A stretch of DNA of 64,000 bases, from positions 1-64,000 of the forward strand of contig QHYI01000114.1 of NCBI GenBank assembly GCA_003223245.1. The letters run 5' to 3'. A program made the translations under genes and the position numbers. Every line of letters starts with the position of its first letter. Positions within the stretch are counted from its first letter, which is position 1. This stretch comes from Acidobacteriota bacterium (lineage in GTDB: Bacteria; Acidobacteriota; Terriglobia; Acidiferrales; UBA7541). The notes below the pieces were generated by a model. That model ran no database searches. It was not told the DNA's origin and saw only the letters and a list, made by a program, of their open reading frames with translations. Positions 38,123 through 45,672 of this stretch are shown here, one piece after another.

Positions 38123-38645
38123 GGGCTGGTTGTTCCTCTTCCTTTTGCATCACGGCCGCCTGCCGGGCCATTTCCGTGCGCATTGCTTTGAGTCGGGGGC
38201 AGTGTATGGCGGCCCTATTTTGATTGATTTTCCCAAGCCTCCATCCTCGGATAGTTCCCCTCTGATCGGGAAGGCTCTTCGGAGAACGTAAGGAAGTAGG
38301 CGTGCGTCCCACGGGCTCGCGTGACGCCGGGACGAGCAATTACCTAGCTCACAAAGCGTAGCATATCGCAACTGGCCGCGACAATGTCATCCAGTGATTA
38401 ACAACCCTCTCGCCACCCTCCGGCAAACGCGATCAGTAGGCGAGGAACGTTTGTGGGCCGCCAACAGGCTGCCCGGTGAAAGGTGACCGCACGGGGCAAA
38501 TGGACAGGCACGCTCGCGCCAAAAACCTGACCGGAAGGCCAAGGTAACGGATTCGGAGGGTACCGCACTATCAGAGACTCGAAGCGCACCTCGCACCGTG
38601 GCCTACTGAAGTTAGCCTACACCCGGCCCTCGCAGTGAGGACACC
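38123..38645. other. 523-base intergenic region, no gene recognised
   Basis: It separates the divergent mqnD and a hypothetical gene. Short open frames on both strands show no family resemblance. A possible stem (CGTCCC with GGGACG) lies around 38305-38335. Promoters for both flanking genes must lie here; a small RNA cannot be excluded. Confidence 0.4.
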
Positions 38646-39125
38646 ATGAGATACAAATGGCTCGTTATGGGAGCAGCAGGAGTCAGTATTTTGTTTGGCG
38701 CTGCGGGAGTCGCTGCGCGTTCTTACAATCCGCTGAAGTGGATTAAGAAGAACCCTGGACCCACGGCGAACGAAGAGCTTGCTGCAAACAAAGAGGAAGA
38801 GCGGAAGCTCTCGCTGCAGTTGCAGGCGCTTCTTCCGCCAAAAACAACTTTAAAAGAAGCCTGCAATGGATTTCTGAGCCTGGAAAATTGCGTTGCCGCG
38901 CTTCATGTGAGCCGCAACATCAAGATCAAATTCAATTGCCTGAAATGGGATATAACCGCGGCTCGCCCGAGCGGTGATGTAAAGACCTGCGAGGCTCCGC
39001 CGAGAGCCAAGCCGTTGACCTTGATCAAAGCGATTCGCGTGTTGAACTCGGATGCCGACGCGAAGGCGGAAGCGAAAAACGCAGAGAGACGGGCCCGCGA
39101 GGACATCAAGGACGCTACGTCCTAA
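38646..39125 (+). CDS. Hypothetical exported protein
   Basis: A 159-residue protein with an N-terminal hydrophobic segment (residues 5-24) acting as signal or anchor. The rest is Lys/Glu-rich and mostly helical, with three cysteines (in EACNGF, ENCVAAL and KTCEAPP) and the segment NPLKWIKKNPGPTANEELA. I do not recognise the family. Its last bases overlap the end of the citrate-synthase fragment on the opposite strand. Confidence 0.7.
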   Translation: MRYKWLVMGAAGVSILFGAAGVAARSYNPLKWIKKNPGPTANEELAANKEEERKLSLQLQALLPPKTTLKEACNGFLSLENCVAALHVSRNIKIKFNCLKWDITAARPSGDVKTCEAPPRAKPLTLIKAIRVLNSDADAKAEAKNAERRAREDIKDATS

Positions 39126-39298
39126 CAGTTCGGCGCGAATATCGGCACCAAGGGCCCAAAATTGCTGTCCATAAACGCAGGGTGGACATCGCTGGGATAG
39201 AGCTTCCGCTTGATGAAATATTCGTCTTCGAGCGCAATCTTCTCGAGTTCCAGCGCGATGTCGAGTTTCCGGTTTCTGCCGGTGGCCACAAAGAACCG
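39122..39298 (-). pseudogene. Citrate synthase C-terminal fragment
   Basis: The minus strand reads TGRNRKLDIALELEKIAL then EDEYFIKRKLYP (residues matching bases 39194-39286), which is close to the C-terminal helix of type-II citrate synthases, normally followed by NVDFYSG. Here similarity stops at KLYP and an unrelated tail of about 22 residues runs to the stop. No start codon or other part of citrate synthase lies nearby. It touches the 3' end of the next gene. It is an orphan gene fragment, left by deletion or rearrangement. Confidence 0.72.
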
Positions 39299-39302
39299 TG
39301 CC

Positions 39303-40385
39303 CTAGAGCGAGGACACCATGCGCGCGATGGCGTCGTCGAAGTTGGCTTTCCCATCGAGGTACGGCTGCCAAAACCGCTGCAGCAGGTCGAGATAATTCC
39401 TCCAGCCACGCTGGTAGAGGCCTTCGCGAAAGGCGTAGGTGTCGTATCCGCTTGCTTGCGTGCCGTTGCTCTTGTCTAGGCGCTTGCTCGGAGAGGAAGT
39501 CAGCACCGTGCGGATGACTTCGCCAGTGGTATAGAACACTAGAGCGTGCCACAGGTCCCGGGGAATAGGTTTGTCGCGCTGACGGCACTCGCGGATAATG
39601 GCCTTCTGCACGGCTTCGGCAATTCCGTGCGAGCCCTCGTGGAAAAGCACTTCGAGCGCTTGCGGTCCTTGATTCCTGGGATCCAGGCTGGAAATCGTAA
39701 CGCGCAGCGGATCAACCGTGGTGTATGCTCCTGCCCAATTGGCATAAGCCACCACATCGACGCGGATTTTTTCATGCGGCCAGCGCGTCTGGTAAATATC
39801 CGCCAGACGCTCGGAAAGCCCCACGCCCTGCTCCCGCACCAGCGGGGCCACTTGCAGAATCCAGCGCCGGTTGGCCTGATCATGTTCGGGCCAGAGATGG
39901 GCGCGATAAACGGGAGCAGCGGCTTCCAGAACCTGTGTGAGATTTGCCGGCAAGCCCGCGTCGCAGAATTTGCGCTTGCGGCCGAAAAGTTCGTCGCAAT
40001 CCTCGAAGTCGCCGAGCTGGTCCTTCAGCTGAATCAGTTCCGTTGTGAAGAGCAGGTCTTTGTCCGCATAGTTCATCATGTAATAGGCGACAGCATCGTC
40101 CCAGGCTTTTTGTTCCACATCCGTCAGTCCTTTTCCTGCCAGCACGCTCTTGGGAGCAGTGGACTTGCTCGTGTTGGCGTCGCGCGAAAGGAATGCTTTT
40201 CGCTGCCGGGCCTCGTAATACAGCGTGTGATGAAGATTGATCCAAAACCCGCTATGCAGTTCAAAAACAGGCAGTTGCTGCGGTTCCGTATAGTTCGCCT
40301 GCGGCCGAGCTGCGCTGCTGGCAGGTGCCATCAGGCAAAGTATAAGCAGTAGGTTGGACAAAAATATGCCGAAGTAGCGCACCAT
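39303..40385 (-). CDS. Exported protein with HExxH-like motif, possible metallopeptidase
   Basis: A 360-residue protein with a signal peptide (residues 1-25, ending PASSAARP). Near residue 250 it has EVLFHEGSHGIAEAV, matching the HExxH zinc-binding motif of metallopeptidases. Other notable segments are LHSGFWINLHHTLYYEARQR near the N-terminus and WHALVFYTTGEVIR after the motif, where a third ligand Glu could lie. The family looks acidobacterial, with no named function. Peptidase activity is a hypothesis based only on the motif. Confidence 0.75.
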   Translation of the reverse strand: MVRYFGIFLSNLLLILCLMAPASSAARPQANYTEPQQLPVFELHSGFWINLHHTLYYEARQRKAFLSRDANTSKSTAPKSVLAGKGLTDVEQKAWDDAVAYYMMNYADKDLLFTTELIQLKDQLGDFEDCDELFGRKRKFCDAGLPANLTQVLEAAAPVYRAHLWPEHDQANRRWILQVAPLVREQGVGLSERLADIYQTRWPHEKIRVDVVAYANWAGAYTTVDPLRVTISSLDPRNQGPQALEVLFHEGSHGIAEAVQKAIIRECRQRDKPIPRDLWHALVFYTTGEVIRTVLTSSPSKRLDKSNGTQASGYDTYAFREGLYQRGWRNYLDLLQRFWQPYLDGKANFDDAIARMVSSL

Positions 40386-40471
40386 AACAAGTCACTCGAT
40401 AGTAGCGCCATGCGCGCGGAAGCTCAAAGGACACCGCGTGTTGTAAGGGCGGTGAGGAGTATTGAGGACCG

Positions 40472-41434
40472 CTACTCGACTTTCGGATCGGTTTCGCTGC
40501 CGACCGCGCCTTGATGGTCCGCCGCATGCAGGACGCCATTCGAATCGCGAAAAAACGAACGCCGCCCGGTCTGTCCATAGTGAAGCGGAATCGCCGATAA
40601 TGCGTATTTTGCCGGAGCACCTACGTCGCTGCCCCCCACAATCACATACCGGAACGCGTAGCCATCCTTTGCCCCTTTGGCAAGGTCCGCGTCCAGCAAG
40701 CCGGCGGCGTTCACCCCAGGGGCGCCGTGCGCGGGCGAGGCCAGGTTCGGCAGCGATTCGGGAAGGTGCAAATATTTGTCCCGGTAGGATTCCACTGCTG
40801 CGGCAATGGTTTTCAGAGACTCGAGAGCACCTTTTTCTGTTGCTTCAATTTCGGATTCATCCCACTCCACTTCGAGTGCCGGAAGGTCCAGAAGGAGCAC
40901 CCCAACAGAGAGCAGCTTCCATTGCCCGTCTTCTCGCACCAGGCCCATGTTGATCTGGCGCGCGCTTGCGCTCGTGGAATCGGTCATGTCGTGCAGCTCG
41001 AGCGGCAGAAACGCGACATTATCGCGGACTTCCGCGCCGCCGATTTGCATTTCGGTGGTCGCGGCTGGCGTCTCGCAGCGTACAATCGGCCGACCCGCGG
41101 GGTTCGCAGAAATCGTGGCTTTGCCCGGCTCATTGAGCAGCACGAAGCGTTTCATCAGTGCGACGCGGGCGGCGGGTGTCATGCGCGCAAATGATTCCTG
41201 GTTGCGAACCGTGAGGAAGCGCGTAAACTCCGCCTGGTTTTGGGAACAAGCTGCGGCCAAGGCGCTGCTCAACGCCTTGTCCGGTTTGGCTTGCGCAGTA
41301 ACTGCGCCAACGCTGCCGGCTGGGTTTGCTTCCGGCTTCGAGTTTGAATCCTGCGCGAAACAATTTGTGGCGGCAAGCAGGAAAGCGCAAAGCGCAATCA
41401 GCATGCATCCCGGATATTTCAGCTTGTATGACAT
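40472..41434 (-). CDS. Exported protein with pseudopilin-like C-terminal region, unknown function
   Basis: A 320-residue protein with a signal peptide (ending NCFAQD, about residue 28). The N-terminal domain up to about 190 has a helical start (SQNQAEFTRFLTVRNQE) and a beta-rich NTF2-like part. The C-terminal 120 residues contain ESLKTIAAAVESYRDKYLHLPESLPNLASP and later YALSAIPLHYG, like the variable domain of GspG-type pseudopilins. It seems conserved in acidobacteria. No function can be assigned. Confidence 0.75.
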   Translation of the reverse strand: MSYKLKYPGCMLIALCAFLLAATNCFAQDSNSKPEANPAGSVGAVTAQAKPDKALSSALAAACSQNQAEFTRFLTVRNQESFARMTPAARVALMKRFVLLNEPGKATISANPAGRPIVRCETPAATTEMQIGGAEVRDNVAFLPLELHDMTDSTSASARQINMGLVREDGQWKLLSVGVLLLDLPALEVEWDESEIEATEKGALESLKTIAAAVESYRDKYLHLPESLPNLASPAHGAPGVNAAGLLDADLAKGAKDGYAFRYVIVGGSDVGAPAKYALSAIPLHYGQTGRRSFFRDSNGVLHAADHQGAVGSETDPKVE

Positions 41435-41476
41435 TTCCTAGTTTTTGGCGGAATTCCTTGTTTGCGGAATTTTCGT

Positions 41477-41836
41477 TTAGTCCTTGGAGGCACTCAGAAT
41501 CGCAGCAAGATTTTGTGTGAAGCTCGATCGCGGCAAGACTTCGTTGCAGCCTGCGGCTTGCGCTTGGGCCGCAAGCTCGGTCTGCACGTGCGACAAAAAT
41601 CCCACTACGCGAATCTCCTCGCTGGCCCGCCGCACTCTTTCGATGGCCTGCAACGGCTGGCTGCGCGCGTTCAAGTCCACGATCACCAGTGCTGGCCGGC
41701 TTTCCATTAGAGCCATCAGCGCATCGCCATTCGCCGCCACTCTCACTTCCACGCCGAGTTGCTTGGCGGTTTCCGCCAGTTTCATCTGGAAAAACAGATC
41801 GTCGACCATCGCCACGACTTTTCCCATACTCCCCAT
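41477..41836 (-). CDS. Response-regulator receiver-like protein, partly degenerate
   Basis: About 119 residues, a single CheY-like domain without output domain. The phospho-acceptor position is probably D54 in ALVIVDLNA, and the acidic pocket may be DD in AMVDDLFFQM. The usual conserved Lys near the end is not clear (LPRSSFTQ in its place), so phosphorylation may be lost. The exact start is uncertain among three close in-frame codons (GTG 41842, ATG 41836, ATG 41827). No kinase is adjacent. Confidence 0.75.
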   Translation of the reverse strand: MGSMGKVVAMVDDLFFQMKLAETAKQLGVEVRVAANGDALMALMESRPALVIVDLNARSQPLQAIERVRRASEEIRVVGFLSHVQTELAAQAQAAGCNEVLPRSSFTQNLAAILSASKD

Positions 41837-41927
41837 CCTCACGTCGTTGTCTCTCGGACATTATGCGCTACTTCTTCATTACGCGAGGGATTGCGAGTAA
41901 ACTGAGCACCTCTACCGGGAGTGCCGC

Positions 41928-42458
41928 ATGCAACCTGCCTCTGCCATCGACATTCAGTCCGCCGTCTCTCTGCTAACAAAGACGCCGCAACTTCTCGAAA
42001 CGCTGCTTGCCGATTTGCCTGGCGGGCTTTTCGACTGGAAGCCCAAGCCCGACCGCTGGTCCATCTCCGAAGTGCTCGCGCATCTCGCTGCCCTCGAGCA
42101 GGTTTACGGGGAACGCGTACGGCGCATCCTGGCCGAAGATTCGCCGCCCCTTGCCAAATACGATCTGGAAGGCGCCAAAGCGCGCGGCGAATATTCGCGG
42201 GGCTCGGCCGGCGAAAATCTCGCGCATTTCACGCGCACGCGCCGCTCGGCGCTTGCCATGCTCACTCACCTGCCAGCCCCGGCGGGTGCGCGCACGGCTA
42301 TCCATTCTGAACTCGGCACAATTACTTTGGCGCACCTGCTTCACGAATGGGCCAGCCACGACCTGGGCCACTTGCGCCAGATTGCCGAGCTCTACCGCGC
42401 TTACGCGTTCTACCCCAATTCCGGCCCGTTCATGAAGTACTCGAACCCTCAACCGTGA
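41928..42458 (+). CDS. DinB-family protein
   Basis: A 176-residue four-helix DinB-fold protein. Features are DRWSISEVLAHLAALEQVYG with the first metal His and ASHDLGHLRQIAELYRA with the later His pair. Such proteins are metal-binding and some transfer low-molecular-weight thiols. Its stop overlaps the next gene's start by GTGA, so the two are translationally coupled. The partner is a glutaredoxin-like protein, which favours a thiol role (inference). Confidence 0.88.
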   Translation: MQPASAIDIQSAVSLLTKTPQLLETLLADLPGGLFDWKPKPDRWSISEVLAHLAALEQVYGERVRRILAEDSPPLAKYDLEGAKARGEYSRGSAGENLAHFTRTRRSALAMLTHLPAPAGARTAIHSELGTITLAHLLHEWASHDLGHLRQIAELYRAYAFYPNSGPFMKYSNPQP

Positions 42459-42748
42459 GCGCAGACAGCTCCCCAGAAGATGTGCGACTCCTAGCCTGCG
42501 GTCCGCGCGAGGTTACGCTCTATTCGCGGCCCGGCTGCCACCTTTGCGAAGAAGCGAAAGCCGCCATCGCGCCATTACTAGGTGAGTTCTGCGCCACTCT
42601 GCGCGAAGTCAACATCGACGAAGACGCCGTTTTGCAAGAGCGCTACGGAGGGGACATTCCGGTGATTTTCATCGGCAGGCACAAAGCCGCAAAACATCGC
42701 GTCGATCTCGCCCGGTTTCGGCGCCAACTGGAAGAAGCGCGCCGGTAA
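42455..42748 (+). CDS. Glutaredoxin-like (DUF836-type) thiol protein
   Basis: A 97-residue thioredoxin-fold protein starting with GTG inside the stop region of the DinB gene. The active site is LYSRPGCHLCEEAK, a CxxC glutaredoxin motif, and the cis-Pro is in GGDIPVIFIG. No signal peptide is visible, so it is cytoplasmic. Coupling with a DinB-fold protein suggests that both act on one thiol or conjugate. Confidence 0.88.
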   Translation: MSADSSPEDVRLLACGPREVTLYSRPGCHLCEEAKAAIAPLLGEFCATLREVNIDEDAVLQERYGGDIPVIFIGRHKAAKHRVDLARFRRQLEEARR

Positions 42749-42881
42749 CGCAATCAAAAATGCCTCAGAGGATGGTTCCTTACGGTGCGAAAATATCCGC
42801 CTGCATGCAATTCCGCTCCGGCAACTTCCGACGGTTTATCTTGTCTTCACTGTAAACTGAGAACTGAGGACTGAATACTTT

Positions 42882-43325
42882 CTAGTGCCCGCCCTCCGGA
42901 CTATGCGCGCCAACCGTTTCATCCGGCACGTCACCCTTGCGGCCCAGCACGCGGTCGTACACGCTCAGTTGGCTCACCGAGCCAAGCGCTTCGTTGTAAA
43001 AGGTTGGCACGCCCAGCGCTGTGCGCAGCTCTTCATTGAATTTCCGCAGGTTTTGCAGGTGCGACGCGAGCGCGGGGATCTTGAGTCCCTCGTCGGTCAG
43101 CAAGAATTTCTGGTAGCCCGCGTCCCACAGTCGCGTGAACTTGCCTTTCAGCATGATCGTTGGCGCAATGGTCATCTGATAGCGCTCGTCGGGGCCTTTG
43201 CGAAACTCTGCGCCGCAGCCGTACTTCTCCACGCGCACCACGCCACGCGTGCTTCCTACGGAAAATCCCAGCGCCGCCAACCCTTCAATGGCTTTCGGTG
43301 AGAACCTTTCCTCGACATTCCACAT
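42882..43325 (-). CDS. Conserved hypothetical protein
   Basis: A 147-residue soluble protein starting MWNVEERFSPKAIEGLAALG. It has a beta-rich middle (VVRVEKYGCGAEFRKG, then RYQMTIAPTIMLKG) and a helical C-terminal part. No signal or membrane segment is seen. I do not recognise a domain, but codon use and composition look genuine. It stands alone. Confidence 0.7.
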   Translation of the reverse strand: MWNVEERFSPKAIEGLAALGFSVGSTRGVVRVEKYGCGAEFRKGPDERYQMTIAPTIMLKGKFTRLWDAGYQKFLLTDEGLKIPALASHLQNLRKFNEELRTALGVPTFYNEALGSVSQLSVYDRVLGRKGDVPDETVGAHSPEGGH

Positions 43326-43708
43326 AGCTCATTCAGATTAGCGACTACGTGCATTACTGTAAAGTGCTGCCAAGGCTCCGTAAAGGCTCCGTCTCCGGTT
43401 TCATTTCTCAGCACGATTTTGTAGCGGCACGGTTGGGGATTTTTTCGCCGCCTTAGACAGGAAGCCCGGTTACGAAAACGGAATGCTCGGCAAAGCCCAC
43501 ATATCCGGCGGCTAGGCGCGCGCATCCAATTCGGAGTAAAATGGTCGTATATTACCCTGCGCCTTGCACGGGGCTAGCCCGGGCTTTCGAGCCAGTGCTG
43601 GTGCGCGGGCCCCAGGAACGCAGTAGTGTTTGAGGCATAGCCATTATCGGTCAAATCGCTACAACTGCCCGCGAATCAACGACTCAACCGAGCCGTCTCG
43701 GCGAAGTT
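43326..43708. other. 383-base region upstream of cysM
   Basis: It holds a short direct repeat (GGCTCCGT twice, about 43374-43392) and must carry the cysM promoter. No known riboswitch or coding similarity is apparent. Confidence 0.4.
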
Positions 43709-44608
43709 TTGCTCGACCGCATTGGGAACACGCCGTTATTGCGGCTCGAACGCGTTACCAAGGACTTCCCTAACGTCGAGTTTTATGCCAAGGCAGAATG
43801 GTGCAATCCCGGCGGCTCGGTAAAGGACCGCCCCGCGCTCAGCATGATCCAAGCGGGTCTTGCCAGCGGCGCGTTGCGGCCCGGCAAGACCATCATTGAC
43901 GCCACCAGCGGCAACACGGGCATCGCCTACGCCATGATCGGTGCAGCGATGGGCTATCCCGTGAAGCTTTGCCTACCCGATAGCGCTTCGCTCGAGCGCA
44001 AGCGCATCCTGGCAGCCTATGGCGCGGAGCTGGTTATCACTCCTGGCGAGGAAGGCACGGATGGCGCGATTCACAAAGTGCGCGAAATTGTTGCCCTAGA
44101 GCCCGACAAATACTTTTACGCCGACCAGTACAGCAATCCCGCGAACTGGCAGGCGCATTACCGCACTACTGCAAATGAGATTTGGCAGCAAACTTCTGGC
44201 CGCAGCACTCATTTCGTCGCCGGGCTCGGCACGAGCGGGACGTTTGTTGGAACAACGAAGCGCCTCAAGGAATTGCATCCTCAGATTCGCTGTGTGAGTT
44301 TGCAGCCCGACGATTCTTTCCACGGACTGGAAGGCTGGAAGCACATGCCCACAGCGATTCGTCCCGCGATTTACGACGACACGCTTGCGGATGAGAATCT
44401 TCCGGTTTCCACCGAAGAGGCCTATCGGCTGGTGAAGCGCTTGGCGCGCGAAGAAGGCCTGCTCGTCAGCCCCAGTTCAGCCGCTGCGCTCCTCGGGTGC
44501 TTTCAAGTTGCCAAGCGAATCCCCGAGCAGCAACACGCCGTAATGGTCACAGTTTTTGCGGATTCGGCGTCCAAGTACCTGAATGAACGGTTCTGGGACG
44601 AGGAGTGA
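43709..44608 (+). CDS. cysM: Cysteine synthase (CysM-type)
   Basis: A PLP enzyme placing sulfide, or a thiocarboxylated carrier protein, on an activated serine. About 299 residues from TTG 43709; the frame is open a further 25 codons upstream without ATG or GTG, so the true start is uncertain. The PLP lysine is in NPGGSVKDRPAL, the Asn/Thr loop in ATSGNTGIAYA and the phosphate loop in GLGTSGTFVGT. The genes that follow (JAMM protease, ThiS-like carrier, E1-like enzyme) match the CysO-dependent cysteine route of actinobacteria, where CysM uses O-phosphoserine. Confidence 0.93.
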   Translation: MLDRIGNTPLLRLERVTKDFPNVEFYAKAEWCNPGGSVKDRPALSMIQAGLASGALRPGKTIIDATSGNTGIAYAMIGAAMGYPVKLCLPDSASLERKRILAAYGAELVITPGEEGTDGAIHKVREIVALEPDKYFYADQYSNPANWQAHYRTTANEIWQQTSGRSTHFVAGLGTSGTFVGTTKRLKELHPQIRCVSLQPDDSFHGLEGWKHMPTAIRPAIYDDTLADENLPVSTEEAYRLVKRLAREEGLLVSPSSAAALLGCFQVAKRIPEQQHAVMVTVFADSASKYLNERFWDEE

Positions 44609-44621
44609 TGGAAGAAACAAA

Positions 44622-45086
44622 ATGGCCGGTGAAAAGACACTCTGGATCAGCGGGCAATTGGCGGAGAAAATCCGTGCGCACGGCGCGGAAACTTATCCCC
44701 ACGAATCCTGCGGAGCGCTTCTCGGCCGCGATTCGGAAGCAACTGATGACAATTCTGCGCGTGAAGTGCTGGCGCTGTTTCCTTTGGTGAATCGCCGCGA
44801 CGATTCGCCGCGCAACCGTTTTTCGGTGACTGCGGAAGACGTGCTGGACGCGGATCGCGCTGCGCAAAAGCAAGGACTGGAAGTCATCGGCTGGTATCAT
44901 TCGCATCCGGACCATCCGGCGCGGCCCAGCCAGTATGATCAGGATCATGCCTGGCCTTGGTACAGCTATGTGATCGTCAGCGTGCAGAATGGTTCGCCCC
45001 AGGAGATGACTTCATGGCGGCTGAACGATGACCGTCACGCCTTTTCGCCCGAAGGAATTAAGATTCGTCATACCGCGACAGTTTAA
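44622..45086 (+). CDS. JAMM/MPN metalloprotease (Mec/QbsD-like)
   Basis: A 154-residue M67-family zinc protease. The zinc site is HSHPDHPARPSQYD (H-x-H-x7-S-x2-D), with the catalytic Glu in YPHESCGALLG. In actinobacteria the related Mec releases cysteine from the Cys-CysO adduct, and QbsD-type enzymes trim carrier proteins to expose the GG end. Both roles fit here. It starts 14 bases after cysM and lies about 200 bases before the ThiS-like gene. Confidence 0.92.
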   Translation: MAGEKTLWISGQLAEKIRAHGAETYPHESCGALLGRDSEATDDNSAREVLALFPLVNRRDDSPRNRFSVTAEDVLDADRAAQKQGLEVIGWYHSHPDHPARPSQYDQDHAWPWYSYVIVSVQNGSPQEMTSWRLNDDRHAFSPEGIKIRHTATV

Positions 45087-45210
45087 GATTGATAGCGGCT
45101 GGCCTGCTTGGCGCAGGCAGGCTTTAGCCTGGCGGTTCTGAGGATTAAAGGGCTAGAAGCTGTCGTGGCGCGTCTGTAGACCCGTGCCTCTTATTGGGGA
45201 TTTTGTAGAG

Positions 45211-45255
45211 GCCGGGGTTTTGCGTTCCGGTTCTGACCGGAGAGCCCGGCGCTTT
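45211..45255 (+). terminator. Terminator- or attenuator-like hairpin before the carrier-protein gene
   Basis: A two-part stem: outer GCCGGG with CCCGGC and inner TCCGG with CCGGA, followed by GCTTTTTG. It ends 30 bases before the ThiS-like start, within an otherwise co-directional gene set, so it may attenuate rather than fully stop transcription. Confidence 0.5.
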
Positions 45256-45284
45256 TTGTGAAGAAGAATTTAAGGAGAATCACT

Positions 45285-45572
45285 ATGCCTGTAAAAGTCA
45301 TCATCCCAACCCCGCTCCGCGTTTACGCAGGCAAGCGTGCTTCCGCGGAGTTCAACGCCGGTACGGTCGGCGAAGCGCTCAAGCATCTGACAACGGAATA
45401 TGCAGACCTGCGCAAGCATCTCTTCACCGAGGACGGCAGGCTGCGGAGCTTCGTCAATGTGTATGTGAATGACGAGGACATTCGCTATCTCGCGAAAGAG
45501 AACACGGCGACCAAGGACGGCGACACCATCAGCATCATTCCGTCCATCGCCGGCGGTTGTTGTCCCCTCTAA
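45285..45572 (+). CDS. cysO: ThiS/MoaD/CysO-family sulfur carrier protein with masked C-terminus
   Basis: A 95-residue beta-grasp protein that carries sulfur as a C-terminal thiocarboxylate. Family features are GTVGEALKHL, VNVYVNDEDIRYL and DGDTISIIPSIAGG. Unlike mature carriers, which end in GG, this one ends GGCCPL, so four residues must be removed before activation. A JAMM protease encoded just upstream could do this. AAGGAG precedes the ATG at 45285. The gene symbol is by analogy with the Mec-CysO-CysM system; ThiS-like use in another pathway is possible. Confidence 0.88.
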   Translation: MPVKVIIPTPLRVYAGKRASAEFNAGTVGEALKHLTTEYADLRKHLFTEDGRLRSFVNVYVNDEDIRYLAKENTATKDGDTISIIPSIAGGCCPL

Positions 45573-45672
45573 GCTTCCGATAAAACTCTAGTTTCCATTC
45601 ATGATCAGCGTTTGCTCGGAAGTTATTTGCCCGGAATTTTTGTTATCCTGAATAAGTCCGGAGGGGCAGGGA

